Assembly (NCBI RefSeq): GCF_019468465.1
Contig: NZ_CP080519.1
Location: 2,495,001-2,559,000 of the forward strand
DNA from: Amycolatopsis sp. DSM 110486
GTDB taxonomy: Bacteria; Actinomycetota; Actinomycetes; Mycobacteriales; Pseudonocardiaceae
Length of the DNA: 64,000 nt
Direction: 5' to 3'
Part shown: positions 31,056 to 38,152 of the stretch, one piece after another
Numbering within the stretch: the first letter of the stretch is position 1
How the letters are laid out: the number at the start of each line of letters is the position of its first letter
The notes under the pieces: generated by a model
Databases searched by the model: none
Told to the model about the DNA's origin: nothing
Seen by the model: the letters and a program-made list of their open reading frames with translations, nothing else
Translations under genes and position numbers: made by a program

Positions 31056-31110
31056 CCAACCGCCGCTCTGCCGCGACCCCGGCAGACAGCACAACCACAC
31101 CCGCGCTCAT

Positions 31111-31148
31111 GACTCACCCCGGCCGCGACACCGCGGCCGGGGTGAGTC
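31111..31148. terminator. Intra-block hairpin 3
   Basis: A perfect 17-bp stem with a 4-nt loop: GACTCACCCCGGCCGCG at 31111 and its complement ending at 31148. It lies in the 176-bp gap after the 57-aa gene. No T-run follows. It is the strongest hairpin of the family with CACCCCGGCC arms. Confidence 0.55.
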
Positions 31149-31231
31149 ACATCCGCGACCCCACAGCCCGACTCGCGCCCGCTGCCTTCGCTGCGGACGC
31201 AACTCATCCGCCCCAGGAAGGACCGACCACG

Positions 31232-31672
31232 ATGGACACTCCCGCACCGATCCGGATCGACTTCGACGCTGCCATCACCGAGCAGCTCGACGCCCTCATC
31301 ACCACCTACGCGCCGAAACTGCCCGGGCTGCTCACCGTCGCTCCCGACGAGCAGATCCAGCAGCGGATCCGCGACCTCGCGGCGCTCATCACCAAGCTGC
31401 GCAACGAGCCGTACCGCTCCTACATCAGCGTCGTCGCGGCGGAGGCGACACAGCTGGTCGAGCTGTGCGAGCGGCACGACGACGCCGACCCAGCCTTGCT
31501 GGAGACGCTGCGAGCACTCGGCACCGAAGCACGCGCGCTCGCCCACGCCAACTGGCGAGCCCGGACCGACGCCGCCCACGTCAACCGCGCCCTGCGGATC
31601 CTCGTCGCGCGCAACCCTGCCGCGCACGACGCCGCCGCGGCCGTCCTCGCCCCGTACCCGGCAAGCGCCTGA
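31232..31672 (+). CDS. Hypothetical helical protein (146 aa)
   Basis: ATG 31232 follows AGGAAGGA. Entirely helical: IDFDAAITEQLDALITTYAPKLPGLLTVAPDEQIQQRIRDLAALITKL, then repeated Ala/Leu/Arg helices (ALGTEARALAHANWRARTDAAHVNRALRILVA). No family recognised. It precedes the replication genes. Confidence 0.55.
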   Translation: MDTPAPIRIDFDAAITEQLDALITTYAPKLPGLLTVAPDEQIQQRIRDLAALITKLRNEPYRSYISVVAAEATQLVELCERHDDADPALLETLRALGTEARALAHANWRARTDAAHVNRALRILVARNPAAHDAAAAVLAPYPASA

Positions 31673-31693
31673 CCCGGAAGGAACCCGATCACC

Positions 31694-32089
31694 ATGACCA
31701 CTCTCACCGTCGACAACGGCGACGAGCTCACCGAGATGTTCAACCAGCACGGCTTCGGCCCGGTCACCCGCACCTGGCTGGCCCGGCTCGGCCAAGACAA
31801 CATCCCGGTGTACAACATCGCGCCCGACTCACCCACCAAAGCCCGCACCCTGCTGCGGTGGCTGGACATCGTCGACGTGATCGACGCGATCGCGGGCAAG
31901 CGCAACGCCACGGACCCGCTGGTGCAGCTGAACATCCGCGGCCGGCTTCCGCACGGGGATCGGGTGATCGTCACGGCGACGTTCGACGAACGCACCGAAA
32001 CCGCCCAGACCGACCACATCCACGCCGTCATCGAATGCCAGCAGATTCGGCAGCTGGTGGCCAACCTCGCGGACATGGAACAGGACTGA
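31694..32089 (+). CDS. Hypothetical protein (131 aa)
   Basis: ATG 31694 follows GGAAGGA. A helical N-terminus (ELTEMFNQHGFGPVTRTWLARLG) is followed by a beta-rich half (VQLNIRGRLPHGDRVIVTATFDE). The phrase TKARTLLRWLDIVDVIDAIAGKRNATDPLV may be a linker. No family recognised. Confidence 0.55.
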   Translation: MTTLTVDNGDELTEMFNQHGFGPVTRTWLARLGQDNIPVYNIAPDSPTKARTLLRWLDIVDVIDAIAGKRNATDPLVQLNIRGRLPHGDRVIVTATFDERTETAQTDHIHAVIECQQIRQLVANLADMEQD

Positions 32090-32134
32090 GCCCGAACACG
32101 ACCGTCCCCGGCGACAGCTGAACACCGACACCCC

Positions 32135-32171
32135 GCTCACCCCGGCCGGCGCTTCGCTGGCCGGGGTGAGC
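32135..32171. terminator. Intra-block hairpin 4
   Basis: Arms GCTCACCCCGGCC (32135) and its complement (32159-32171) pair over 13 bp with an 11-nt loop. It sits 30 bp before the Prim-Pol start, so it could limit expression of the replication protein. Same family as the hairpins at 21897, 23331 and 31111. Confidence 0.5.
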
Positions 32172-32200
32172 CGTGTCCACAGTGGAGAAAGGAGGCCCCG

Positions 32201-33130
32201 ATGGCTGAGCGTCTGGTGATGTCGCTGCGGCGGTGGGCGCTGGAGTTCGCTGGCAGGGGGTGGCCGGTCTACCCGCTGCGGCCCGGCGCGAAGCGCCCGG
32301 ACTGGCACCGCAAAGACCGCTGCCCGCAGGCCGGCCGCTGCGCCAACGGGCACGTCACCCCGGAACAGATGGCCTCGACCGACCCCGAACTGATCGAGCG
32401 AGCGTGGGCGGCGACGCCGTGGAACATCGCGATCTTCCCCGGCCCGGCCGGGATGCTCGGGATCGACTGCGACCAGCCCAAGCCCGGGCAAACCGGCGGC
32501 GGCGACCCCGACGGCTGGACCCAGCTGCACCACCTGGCGGCCGAGCGGGGCGGGCCGCTGCCCGACACGTTCACCGTCACCACCCCCGGCGGTGGCCGGC
32601 ACCTGCTCTACACCGTCCCGCCCGGGTGCGTGCTGCGCTCCACCGTCAAGCACATCGCCAGCAACGTCGACACCCGCGGCTGGGGCGGCTACCTCGTCGG
32701 CGCCGGATCACTCCGCCCGGACGGCGCCTACGAACTGCTCGACGACACCATCCCGGTGCCGCTGCCGGGGTGGTTGGTCCAAGCCAACGTCGAACACGCC
32801 TCCACGGCGATCTCAGAGCCACGCGAGAAGGCCATAGTCGCGCCGAGTTCCTACGCGGCGAAGGCACTGCAGGACGAGACCGATCGCGTCCGCAGAGAGC
32901 CACCAGGGCGGCGGAACAAGGTGCTCTCCACCGCCGCCTACGCCCTCGGGCAGCTCGTCGGCGCCGGGCTGCTCGACGAGCACCTCGCCCGCACCGAGCT
33001 GCAGGCCGCCGTGGCCGCGTGGGGCGACACGGCCTCGCTGGGCAAGGACCACGGCGTCATCGAGACCAGCCTGCGCGCCGGCGCCGCGAACAAGCGCCGG
33101 ATCAAGCCCCGCGGCCACCGGGCCGCATGA
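32201..33130 (+). CDS. Bifunctional DNA primase/polymerase (Prim-Pol) replication protein
   Basis: A 309-aa protein. Residues 8-190 form the Prim-Pol domain: LRRWALEFAGRGWPVYPLRPGAKRP at the start, GMLGIDCDQPKPGQ near 87 with the metal-binding D-x-D, and TTPGGGRHLLYTVP near 128. The rest (NKVLSTAAYALGQLVGAGLLDEHLARTELQAAVA) is a helical C-terminal domain. Prim-Pol proteins serve as replication initiators in one class of AICEs, pairing with a helicase. It would prime and extend DNA at the element's origin after excision. ATG 32201 follows AAAGGAGG. Confidence 0.85.
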   Translation: MAERLVMSLRRWALEFAGRGWPVYPLRPGAKRPDWHRKDRCPQAGRCANGHVTPEQMASTDPELIERAWAATPWNIAIFPGPAGMLGIDCDQPKPGQTGGGDPDGWTQLHHLAAERGGPLPDTFTVTTPGGGRHLLYTVPPGCVLRSTVKHIASNVDTRGWGGYLVGAGSLRPDGAYELLDDTIPVPLPGWLVQANVEHASTAISEPREKAIVAPSSYAAKALQDETDRVRREPPGRRNKVLSTAAYALGQLVGAGLLDEHLARTELQAAVAAWGDTASLGKDHGVIETSLRAGAANKRRIKPRGHRAA

Positions 33131-33151
33131 CCGTGATGGAGGTGACACACG

Positions 33152-33688
33152 ATGGCACGTCAACACCCGTGGGTCCTCGCGGCCGTGTGCTGGTCGCCCG
33201 ACCGAGAGTTCACCCGCGGCACCTGGCACGGCAAACCCCTGATGTCCCACGGCATCGCACCACGAGACAAGCTCGCGACCCGCCGCCAGCTACGCGCGCT
33301 CGGCCTGCGCCCGGGCGGGCAGGACCCGGCCGCGTTCCTGTACTTCCGCTGCCGCAAAGCCGCGAAGATCGTGCACGCCGACCTGTACCTCATCGAGCAC
33401 GCGAAACCGGTCCGGGCAATGACCCCCGGCCGCCAGGCCGCGCTCGACAAGGCCATGGCCGCACGCCGAACCTGCCGCGCATGCGGCGAAACCGGCTGGG
33501 CCGAGCTCCCCCGCGCGCACCGCACCTGCGACCCCTGCCTCGCCGAGGACGGCCTCCCGCCCGACAGCCACCTGCACGACTTCCTCGCCGGCGAACCCAC
33601 CCTCACCGCCGACGAGCACGCCGCACTCGACCACGCCCGCCCCGGGCAGAACGAGAACCCCGGATGGACACAGGAGATCGCCGCATGA
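33152..33688 (+). CDS. Conserved AICE-type protein with zinc-finger-like segment (178 aa)
   Basis: The first part contains PRDKLATRRQLRALGLRPGGQDPAAFLYFRCRKAAKIVHADLYL, a segment often found in the gene following AICE replication proteins, where RRQL...GLRPGG is typical. Then RTCRACGETGWAELPRAHRTCDPC gives a CxxC ... CxxC zinc ribbon. An accessory role in replication is likely from context. The stop overlaps the next start (ATGA). Confidence 0.6.
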   Translation: MARQHPWVLAAVCWSPDREFTRGTWHGKPLMSHGIAPRDKLATRRQLRALGLRPGGQDPAAFLYFRCRKAAKIVHADLYLIEHAKPVRAMTPGRQAALDKAMAARRTCRACGETGWAELPRAHRTCDPCLAEDGLPPDSHLHDFLAGEPTLTADEHAALDHARPGQNENPGWTQEIAA

Positions 33689-33882
33689 GCACACGACTGA
33701 ACGAGCACGCCCGCGAGCAGCTGCGCGCCGCCGGAGTCAGCCCGACCGAATGGGCCCGCCGCAACTACTTCATGGACGGCCAGTGGCACGGCGACGCCTG
33801 TGGCTGCCCCGACGATCGCTGCATCGGCTACCACCACGACGCCGAAGACGACTGCGGTTGCCTGCCCGCGTTGCTGGACTAG
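33685..33882 (+). CDS. Small Cys/His-rich protein (65 aa)
   Basis: ATGA overlap with the preceding gene. An N-terminal helix (RLNEHAREQLRAAGVSPTEWARRNYF) is followed by DACGCPDDRCIGYHHDAEDDCGCL, rich in Cys, His and acidic residues and probably metal-binding. Function unknown. Confidence 0.6.
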   Translation: MSTRLNEHAREQLRAAGVSPTEWARRNYFMDGQWHGDACGCPDDRCIGYHHDAEDDCGCLPALLD

Positions 33883-33895
33883 AGAGGAGTTGAGC

Positions 33896-34330
33896 ATGGG
33901 ATGGTTCAGCCCCCGCCGTGACCCCACCGACCCGCACCAGCTGCGCATCGCGATCCACGAACTTGGCCACGCCGCCGTCTGGTCCGACGCCGGACTCCAG
34001 ATCCGGGAGGTCGTGCACACCGGGGATTCCGGGCACTGCGCCGTCGTGTGGGACCCGAACAACCTCACCGGCTACGCCGTCGGCTGTTGGGGCGGATTCG
34101 AGGCCGAAGACCGCTGGCTGCGTGCCCACCGCGCCGGACACGCCAGCCGGGGCAACGCCTCCCACGACATCGGCAACTTCCGCCACGTGAACAGGGGCCT
34201 CGACAAGCGCCTGTCCGAGGGCAGGGCCCGGTCCCTGGCTCGGGACGCGGTCGGCCGCCACTGGCGCCGGATCGAAACCCTCGCACCGCAACTCATCCGC
34301 GCCGGGCGACTGACCGGCATCCGCCTCTGA
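33896..34330 (+). CDS. M41-like metallopeptidase-domain protein with HELGH (paralogue 3 of 3)
   Basis: A 144-aa protein with QLRIAIHELGHAAVWSDAGLQIREV (zinc motif HELGH at residues 21-25), then a beta region (GHCAVVWDPNN), a variant of the second helix (CWGGFEAEDRWLRAH) and the same tail as the other two (AVGRHWRRIETLAPQLIRAGRLTGIRL). Shares order and length with 29050 and 30080 but is clearly diverged. It lies between the primase and helicase genes. GAGGAG precedes ATG 33896. A 13-codon ORF with its own ribosome site (34359-34400) follows in the 170-bp gap and is probably decayed. Confidence 0.68.
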   Translation: MGWFSPRRDPTDPHQLRIAIHELGHAAVWSDAGLQIREVVHTGDSGHCAVVWDPNNLTGYAVGCWGGFEAEDRWLRAHRAGHASRGNASHDIGNFRHVNRGLDKRLSEGRARSLARDAVGRHWRRIETLAPQLIRAGRLTGIRL

Positions 34331-34500
34331 ACCCTGTCTCGTGGAAGGACATCCCGCCATGGCTGCCTCGCTCGAACGCACCACCGCCCACGCGGCCTGA
34401 CCGGACACCGTCCGAACACTGCTGGTCCGGGCCCGCTCCAGGTAGAGCCGGACTGGCCAGTCGTGTTCGACCAGCACGACCAGCACTTAGGGAGATCTCC

Positions 34501-36084
34501 ATGTCCAGCCAGCCGAATCCGTCCCGCCCGTTGTGGGCGGTGAATGCCGAAGGGCGTCCGCGCGTGCGGGTCGGGGAAGACCCCGAGGCGATCCGCGTGC
34601 TCACCGACGCGGTGAACCGCCGGATCATCCCCGAGACCTACGTCTCGGACGGGGCACCCGTGGTGGTCGAGGAGATCTCCGGGGCCGCCGACCCCGCCAC
34701 CGCCGAAGACGATGTCGCGCTCCCGATCGTCGCCTCGGTGCTCAAGCCGCCGCTGCTGGCCGGGTTGCTGGCCGAGCACGCCGAGGTGTTCCGCCCGAAG
34801 AAGATCGGCGAGAACTGGGTGGACACCGAAGTGACCCCGCCCGGGCCGGTGCTGGGCGCGGTGCTGGCGCGCCAGTCCTGGCCCGGGCTGCCGGTGTTGC
34901 GGCGGATCATTTCCACCCCGGTGCTGCGCCCGGACGGCACCCTGTTGCAGGAACCCGGCTATGACCCGGCGACCGGGTTCTACCTCGCCGGCAACCACCA
35001 CCTCGCCCCGGTTCCCGACAACCCGACCCCGCAGGAGGTGGCGCAGGCACGGGAGTTCCTGTTTGAGCGGTTCCTGCGTGACTTCCCGTGGCGCTCGGAC
35101 GCCGACCGGGCGAACTACCTCGCGTTGCTGGTGACGCCGCTGATACGGCCGTTCACTCGCGCGCTGTCCCCGTTCGGGATGATCGAGGCCTCCATGCCCG
35201 GCTCGGGCAAGACGATCCTCGCCGGCTGTGTCGGGCTGTTGGTCGGGCAGCGGGTGCTGACCTGGACCGACTCCGAAGACGAACTCCGAAAATCGATCAC
35301 GACCGTGCTGTCGGACGCGGTCGGGGTGATCGTGTTCGACAACCTCGCCGAAGGCGCCGTCGTCGATTCCGCCGTGCTCGCCCGCCTCGTCACCGAGCGG
35401 ACCTGGTCCGACCGCAAGCTCGGCACCAACGCCGCCGCGACGTTCCCGAACGACCGGCTGTGGCTGGCGACCGGGAACAACCTGCGCACCGGCGGCGACA
35501 TGGCCTCCCGCTCGGTGTGGGTGCGGCTCGACCCGAACTGCCCCCGCCCGGAAACCCGCACCGGGTTCACCATCCCCAACCTCGACACCTGGATCCTCGA
35601 CCCCGCCAACCGCGCCACCGTGCTGCGCCACGTCCTGATCCTGATCCTCGACTGGACCGCCCACGGCGCATCACCGGCCACCGCGGTCCCGCAAATGCGC
35701 CAGTTCACCCCCTGGGCCCGGCACCTCGGGGGGTTCCTCGAACACCACGGCGTGCGCGGGTTCCTCGCCAACGCCGACGCCACCCGCGACCTCGACGACG
35801 AAGACGCCGAATGGCGCTCGTTCTTCCTCACTTGGGAGGAGCTCCACGGCGACCGGCACATGACCGCGCAGGAACTGCGGGTCAGCGGCGAACCCACCAT
35901 CGGCACCGATCCGTGGGCCGGCACGTTCCCTGTCACCGCCTCCGGGAAGCCGCTCACCACCAAGAGCCTCGGCAGGAAGCTGGCAGGGCAGGTGGACCGC
36001 TGGCACACCGACATCGTGTTACGCAGCGAAGTCGACAGCCACCGCAACTGCAAAACCTACTGGGTGGTACGCAACGGCTCCTAG
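34501..36084 (+). CDS. P-loop replicative helicase-like ATPase
   Basis: A 527-aa protein. The first 190 residues form a beta-rich region that resembles regulatory domains of plasmid helicases (DAVNRRIIPETYVSDGAPVVVEEIS). The ATPase domain has Walker A ASMPGSGKT near residue 232 and Walker B GVIVFDNLAEG near 280, followed by LATGNNLRTGGDMASRSVWVRLDP, a sensor/arginine region. The tail (GRKLAGQVDRWHTDIVLRSEV...KTYWVV) looks like a winged helix. With the Prim-Pol gene it should form the replication pair. The candidate origin follows within 20 bp. ATG 34501 has GGGAGAT upstream. Confidence 0.8.
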   Translation: MSSQPNPSRPLWAVNAEGRPRVRVGEDPEAIRVLTDAVNRRIIPETYVSDGAPVVVEEISGAADPATAEDDVALPIVASVLKPPLLAGLLAEHAEVFRPKKIGENWVDTEVTPPGPVLGAVLARQSWPGLPVLRRIISTPVLRPDGTLLQEPGYDPATGFYLAGNHHLAPVPDNPTPQEVAQAREFLFERFLRDFPWRSDADRANYLALLVTPLIRPFTRALSPFGMIEASMPGSGKTILAGCVGLLVGQRVLTWTDSEDELRKSITTVLSDAVGVIVFDNLAEGAVVDSAVLARLVTERTWSDRKLGTNAAATFPNDRLWLATGNNLRTGGDMASRSVWVRLDPNCPRPETRTGFTIPNLDTWILDPANRATVLRHVLILILDWTAHGASPATAVPQMRQFTPWARHLGGFLEHHGVRGFLANADATRDLDDEDAEWRSFFLTWEELHGDRHMTAQELRVSGEPTIGTDPWAGTFPVTASGKPLTTKSLGRKLAGQVDRWHTDIVLRSEVDSHRNCKTYWVVRNGS

Positions 36085-36099
36085 AGCAACCGCCAAAAG

Positions 36100-36352
36100 A
36101 AACCCGCAAACCCGCAAACCCGCAAAAGATCTCGTTCTAACTCTCTCACCAGGGAAAACAAGGTCTCTCACGGTTGCGGGTTTGTTTGATCATGAACCCC
36201 TCCAAACCCGCAAACCCGCGGGTTTGCGGGTTTCTCCCGCCACCCCACGACGAGAAACCCGCAAGCAAAACCCCAGGTCAAAGGGAACTTTGCGGGTTTG
36301 CGGGTTTGCGGGTTTCTCCACGGCCCCACGCCACCAGACCCGCCAAACCCGC
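36100..36352. other. Candidate replication origin: 13 copies of AAACCCGC in mirror arrangement
   Basis: The octamer AAACCCGC occurs forward at 36100, 36108, 36116, 36204, 36212, 36255 and 36345 and reversed (GCGGGTTT) at 36176, 36218, 36226, 36292, 36300 and 36308. Except for the last copy the order is 3 forward, 1 reverse, 2 forward + 2 reverse, 1 forward, 3 reverse, symmetric about a palindrome at 36212-36225. An AT-richer stretch lies at 36124-36170. Position directly after the Prim-Pol/helicase genes and before xis fits an iteron-type origin. No gene is credible in 36085-36509. Confidence 0.65.
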
Positions 36353-36509
36353 ACCCCCCACCTGCCAGCACTCATCCCCCACCGACTACGGAACGTAAGC
36401 AATCTTGTTCGACCACTCCACCTGCGCCCGGGAACCACACACAACGTGCGCCGCCAGCCACACGGCACCCCGGCACGCCCACAACCGCCCTTGAAACCGG
36501 AGGTGCGCT

Positions 36510-36701
36510 TTGAGCCAGACGATTCAGCCCAAGTGGCACACAGTGTCCGAGGTAGCCCAGATGCTTGGCTACGGACTTTCGAAGACCAAGCAGCTCGTTG
36601 CCACCGGCCAGATCAGGTCCATTAAGGACGGCGGGAATCGTCGGGTCCTGCCTGTCTGGGTTGACGAATACATCAATCGACTCGTGGAGGAGGCGGCCTG
36701 A
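36510..36701 (+). CDS. xis: Excisionase (MerR-like helix-turn-helix, HTH_17)
   Basis: A 63-aa protein: WHTVSEVAQMLGYGLSKTKQLVATGQIRSIKDGGNRRVLPVWVDEYINRLVEEA is the usual single-domain winged helix of AICE excisionases. It starts with TTG 36510 preceded by GGAGG. The integrase ATG follows its stop by 1 bp, the classic xis-int arrangement. It should steer the integrase towards excision. Confidence 0.85.
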   Translation: MSQTIQPKWHTVSEVAQMLGYGLSKTKQLVATGQIRSIKDGGNRRVLPVWVDEYINRLVEEAA

Positions 36702-36702
36702 T

Positions 36703-37929
36703 ATGGCGAGCAAAGGACGCGCCAACGGCGAGGGATCGATTTACCCGTTCCGCAACGGGTTTGCCGCGTACGTGTGGGTCAGCACTCCGACCGGCGAAAG
36801 GAAGCGCAAGTACGCGTATGGCCCGACGCGTGAACTGGTCCACGAAAAGTGGCTCAAGCTTCACCGGGCGGCCAAGAACGGCCCTGTGGCGACATCCGTG
36901 CCGCGCTTGCGCGAGTACCTGAACTACTGGCTGACGGAGGTGATCAAGCCGAACCGCGCGCCCTTGACGTATGTCAACTACGAGCTGTTCACCCGGCTCT
37001 ACATCAACCCGGCATTGGGCGACCAGCGGCTGGACAAGCTAGGTGTGCGCGATGTTCAGAAGTGGATCAACGCCATTCCGGGAATCTGTCAGTGCTGCGC
37101 GCAGGGCAAGGACGCGCGGCGAGACGAGAAACGTCGCCGGTGCTGTGCGTTGAGCTCCCGCCTGTGCTGCAAGGACGCGCCGTCGTCCCGGACCGTCTCC
37201 GACATCCGCGCATGCCTGCGCGCGGCGCTGAACCACGCGATACGCGAGGAGTTGATCGGCCGGAACGTCGCTGAGCTGGTGACGCTCCCGACCGTCCGCA
37301 AGCGCAAACGAACGGCTTGGACGAGCGAGGAGGCCCGGAAGTTTCTCGAGTCGGCCCGGGACGCCCGGGACGCGATGTACGCGGGGTACGTGCTCGCCGT
37401 CGTTCTGGGCCTGCGCAAGGGTGAGATCCTGGGGCTCACGTGGGACGCGCTCGACTTCGACAACGGCGAGCTGGCCGTCAGTCACCAGCTCCAACGGGCC
37501 AGCGGCGAGCTGCTACACCGGGAGACGAAGACGGCCGCCTCGGACGACACCATGCCGCTACCGTCCATCGTCGTCGCCGCCCTGGAGAAGCGTCGGCGGG
37601 ATCAGATCGCCGACCGGAAGGAGGCTGAGCTGGCCTGGCACTCGAACGACCTGGTCTTCACCACCAAGTACGGGCTGCCGATCGACCCTCGGAACTTCAA
37701 CCGGTCCTGGGACAACCGGGTCACGCGCTCCGGGGTCCGGAAGATCACCGTTCACGACGGCCGGCGGTCCTGCGGCACCCTGCTGGTCGACCTGGAGGTG
37801 CACCCCCGGGTGATCATGCGCATCCTGCGGCACGCTCAGTTCTCGATGACGATGGAGATCTACTCGCAGGCGTCGTCGAAGAAGACCCGGGAGGCGCTCA
37901 AGCGTCTTGGCGAAAGTCTCGACGAATAG
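36703..37929 (+). CDS. int: Tyrosine integrase
   Basis: A 408-aa site-specific recombinase. N-terminal arm-binding region GEGSIYPFRNGFAAYVWVSTPTGERK; core-binding domain about 65-200; catalytic residues Arg in VLGLRKGEILGLTW (about 235), H-x-x-R in VHDGRRSCGTLL (about 350), His in ILRHAQFSMTMEIYSQ (about 376) and the nucleophile Tyr about 386. A Cys-rich insertion (CQCCAQGKD ... CCALSSRLCCKD) interrupts the core-binding domain, as in pSAM2-like integrases. It recombines attB at tRNA-Ala(CGC). It ends 76 bp before attR. Confidence 0.92.
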   Translation: MASKGRANGEGSIYPFRNGFAAYVWVSTPTGERKRKYAYGPTRELVHEKWLKLHRAAKNGPVATSVPRLREYLNYWLTEVIKPNRAPLTYVNYELFTRLYINPALGDQRLDKLGVRDVQKWINAIPGICQCCAQGKDARRDEKRRRCCALSSRLCCKDAPSSRTVSDIRACLRAALNHAIREELIGRNVAELVTLPTVRKRKRTAWTSEEARKFLESARDARDAMYAGYVLAVVLGLRKGEILGLTWDALDFDNGELAVSHQLQRASGELLHRETKTAASDDTMPLPSIVVAALEKRRRDQIADRKEAELAWHSNDLVFTTKYGLPIDPRNFNRSWDNRVTRSGVRKITVHDGRRSCGTLLVDLEVHPRVIMRILRHAQFSMTMEIYSQASSKKTREALKRLGESLDE

Positions 37930-37966
37930 CGCCACTGCTGTACTTTGCTGCTATCAGGGCAACAAA

Positions 37967-37998
37967 AGAGGCCGTCCACTCCAAAGTGGACGGCCTCT
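37967..37998. terminator. Element-borne bidirectional terminator next to attR
   Basis: A perfect 14-bp stem (AGAGGCCGTCCACT at 37967 and its complement at 37985-37998) with a 4-nt loop. On the minus strand it is followed by TTTTGTT, so it ends transcription from tRNA-Ala, which lies 10 bp away. On the other strand it can end int. It replaces the native tRNA terminator displaced to attL. Confidence 0.8.
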
Positions 37999-38005
37999 GA
38001 CCTGC

Positions 38006-38050
38006 GGTGGAGCTGAGGGGAATCGAACCCCTGACCTTCTCGATGCGAAC
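38006..38050. repeat. attR: 45-bp direct repeat inside tRNA-Ala
   Basis: Identical to attL (10591-10635). Here the sequence continues into a full tRNA gene, so integration restored the tRNA on this side. Crossover took place somewhere within these 45 bp, probably near the anticodon arm. Confidence 0.9.
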
Positions 38051-38080
38051 GAGACGCGCTACCAACTGCGCTACAGCCCC
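38008..38080 (-). tRNA. tRNA-Ala (anticodon CGC)
   Basis: A 73-nt cloverleaf read on the minus strand: acceptor GGGGCTG/CAGCTCC with one G-T pair, D-arm GCGC...GCGC, anticodon stem TCTCG/CGAGA with loop TTCGCAT (anticodon CGC, reading GCG), variable loop AGGTC, T-arm AGGGG-TTCGAAT-CCCCT and discriminator A. CCA is not encoded. It is the integration target of the element and remains intact. Confidence 0.95.
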
Positions 38081-38152
38081 CAAGGAGCATGAGCCCCTTG
38101 TTCAGTGCTTGTAGAGCGTATCAGCTGCCCCAAGAGCACCGAACTTCGGGGG

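Larger units (their letters stand above)
10591..38050. mobile_element. AICE integrated in tRNA-Ala(CGC), about 27.5 kb
   Basis: The element is bounded by 45-bp direct repeats (attL 10591, attR 38006) at a tRNA 3' end and carries a tyrosine integrase and excisionase next to attR, a Prim-Pol replication protein with a helicase-like partner and a repeat-array origin, a TraB/FtsK translocase with Spd-like membrane proteins, and GntR plus Nudix-type regulators. There is no relaxase or type IV secretion set. That is the plan of an actinomycete integrative and conjugative element that moves double-stranded DNA. Cargo at the attL end includes defence genes. All functional modules look intact. Confidence 0.9.

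Noticed and set aside
34048..34500. Upstream extension of the helicase-like gene
   Set aside because: The extension overlaps the HELGH gene out of frame and is Arg/Pro-rich; ATG 34501 has a good ribosome site.
36100..36352. CRISPR array
   Set aside because: Repeats are 8 bp, occur in both orientations and have irregular spacing; no cas genes are present. An iteron origin fits better.
36182..36625. 147-codon ORF across the repeat array
   Set aside because: Produced by the AAACCCGC repeats themselves; low complexity, no start signal, overlaps xis in another frame.
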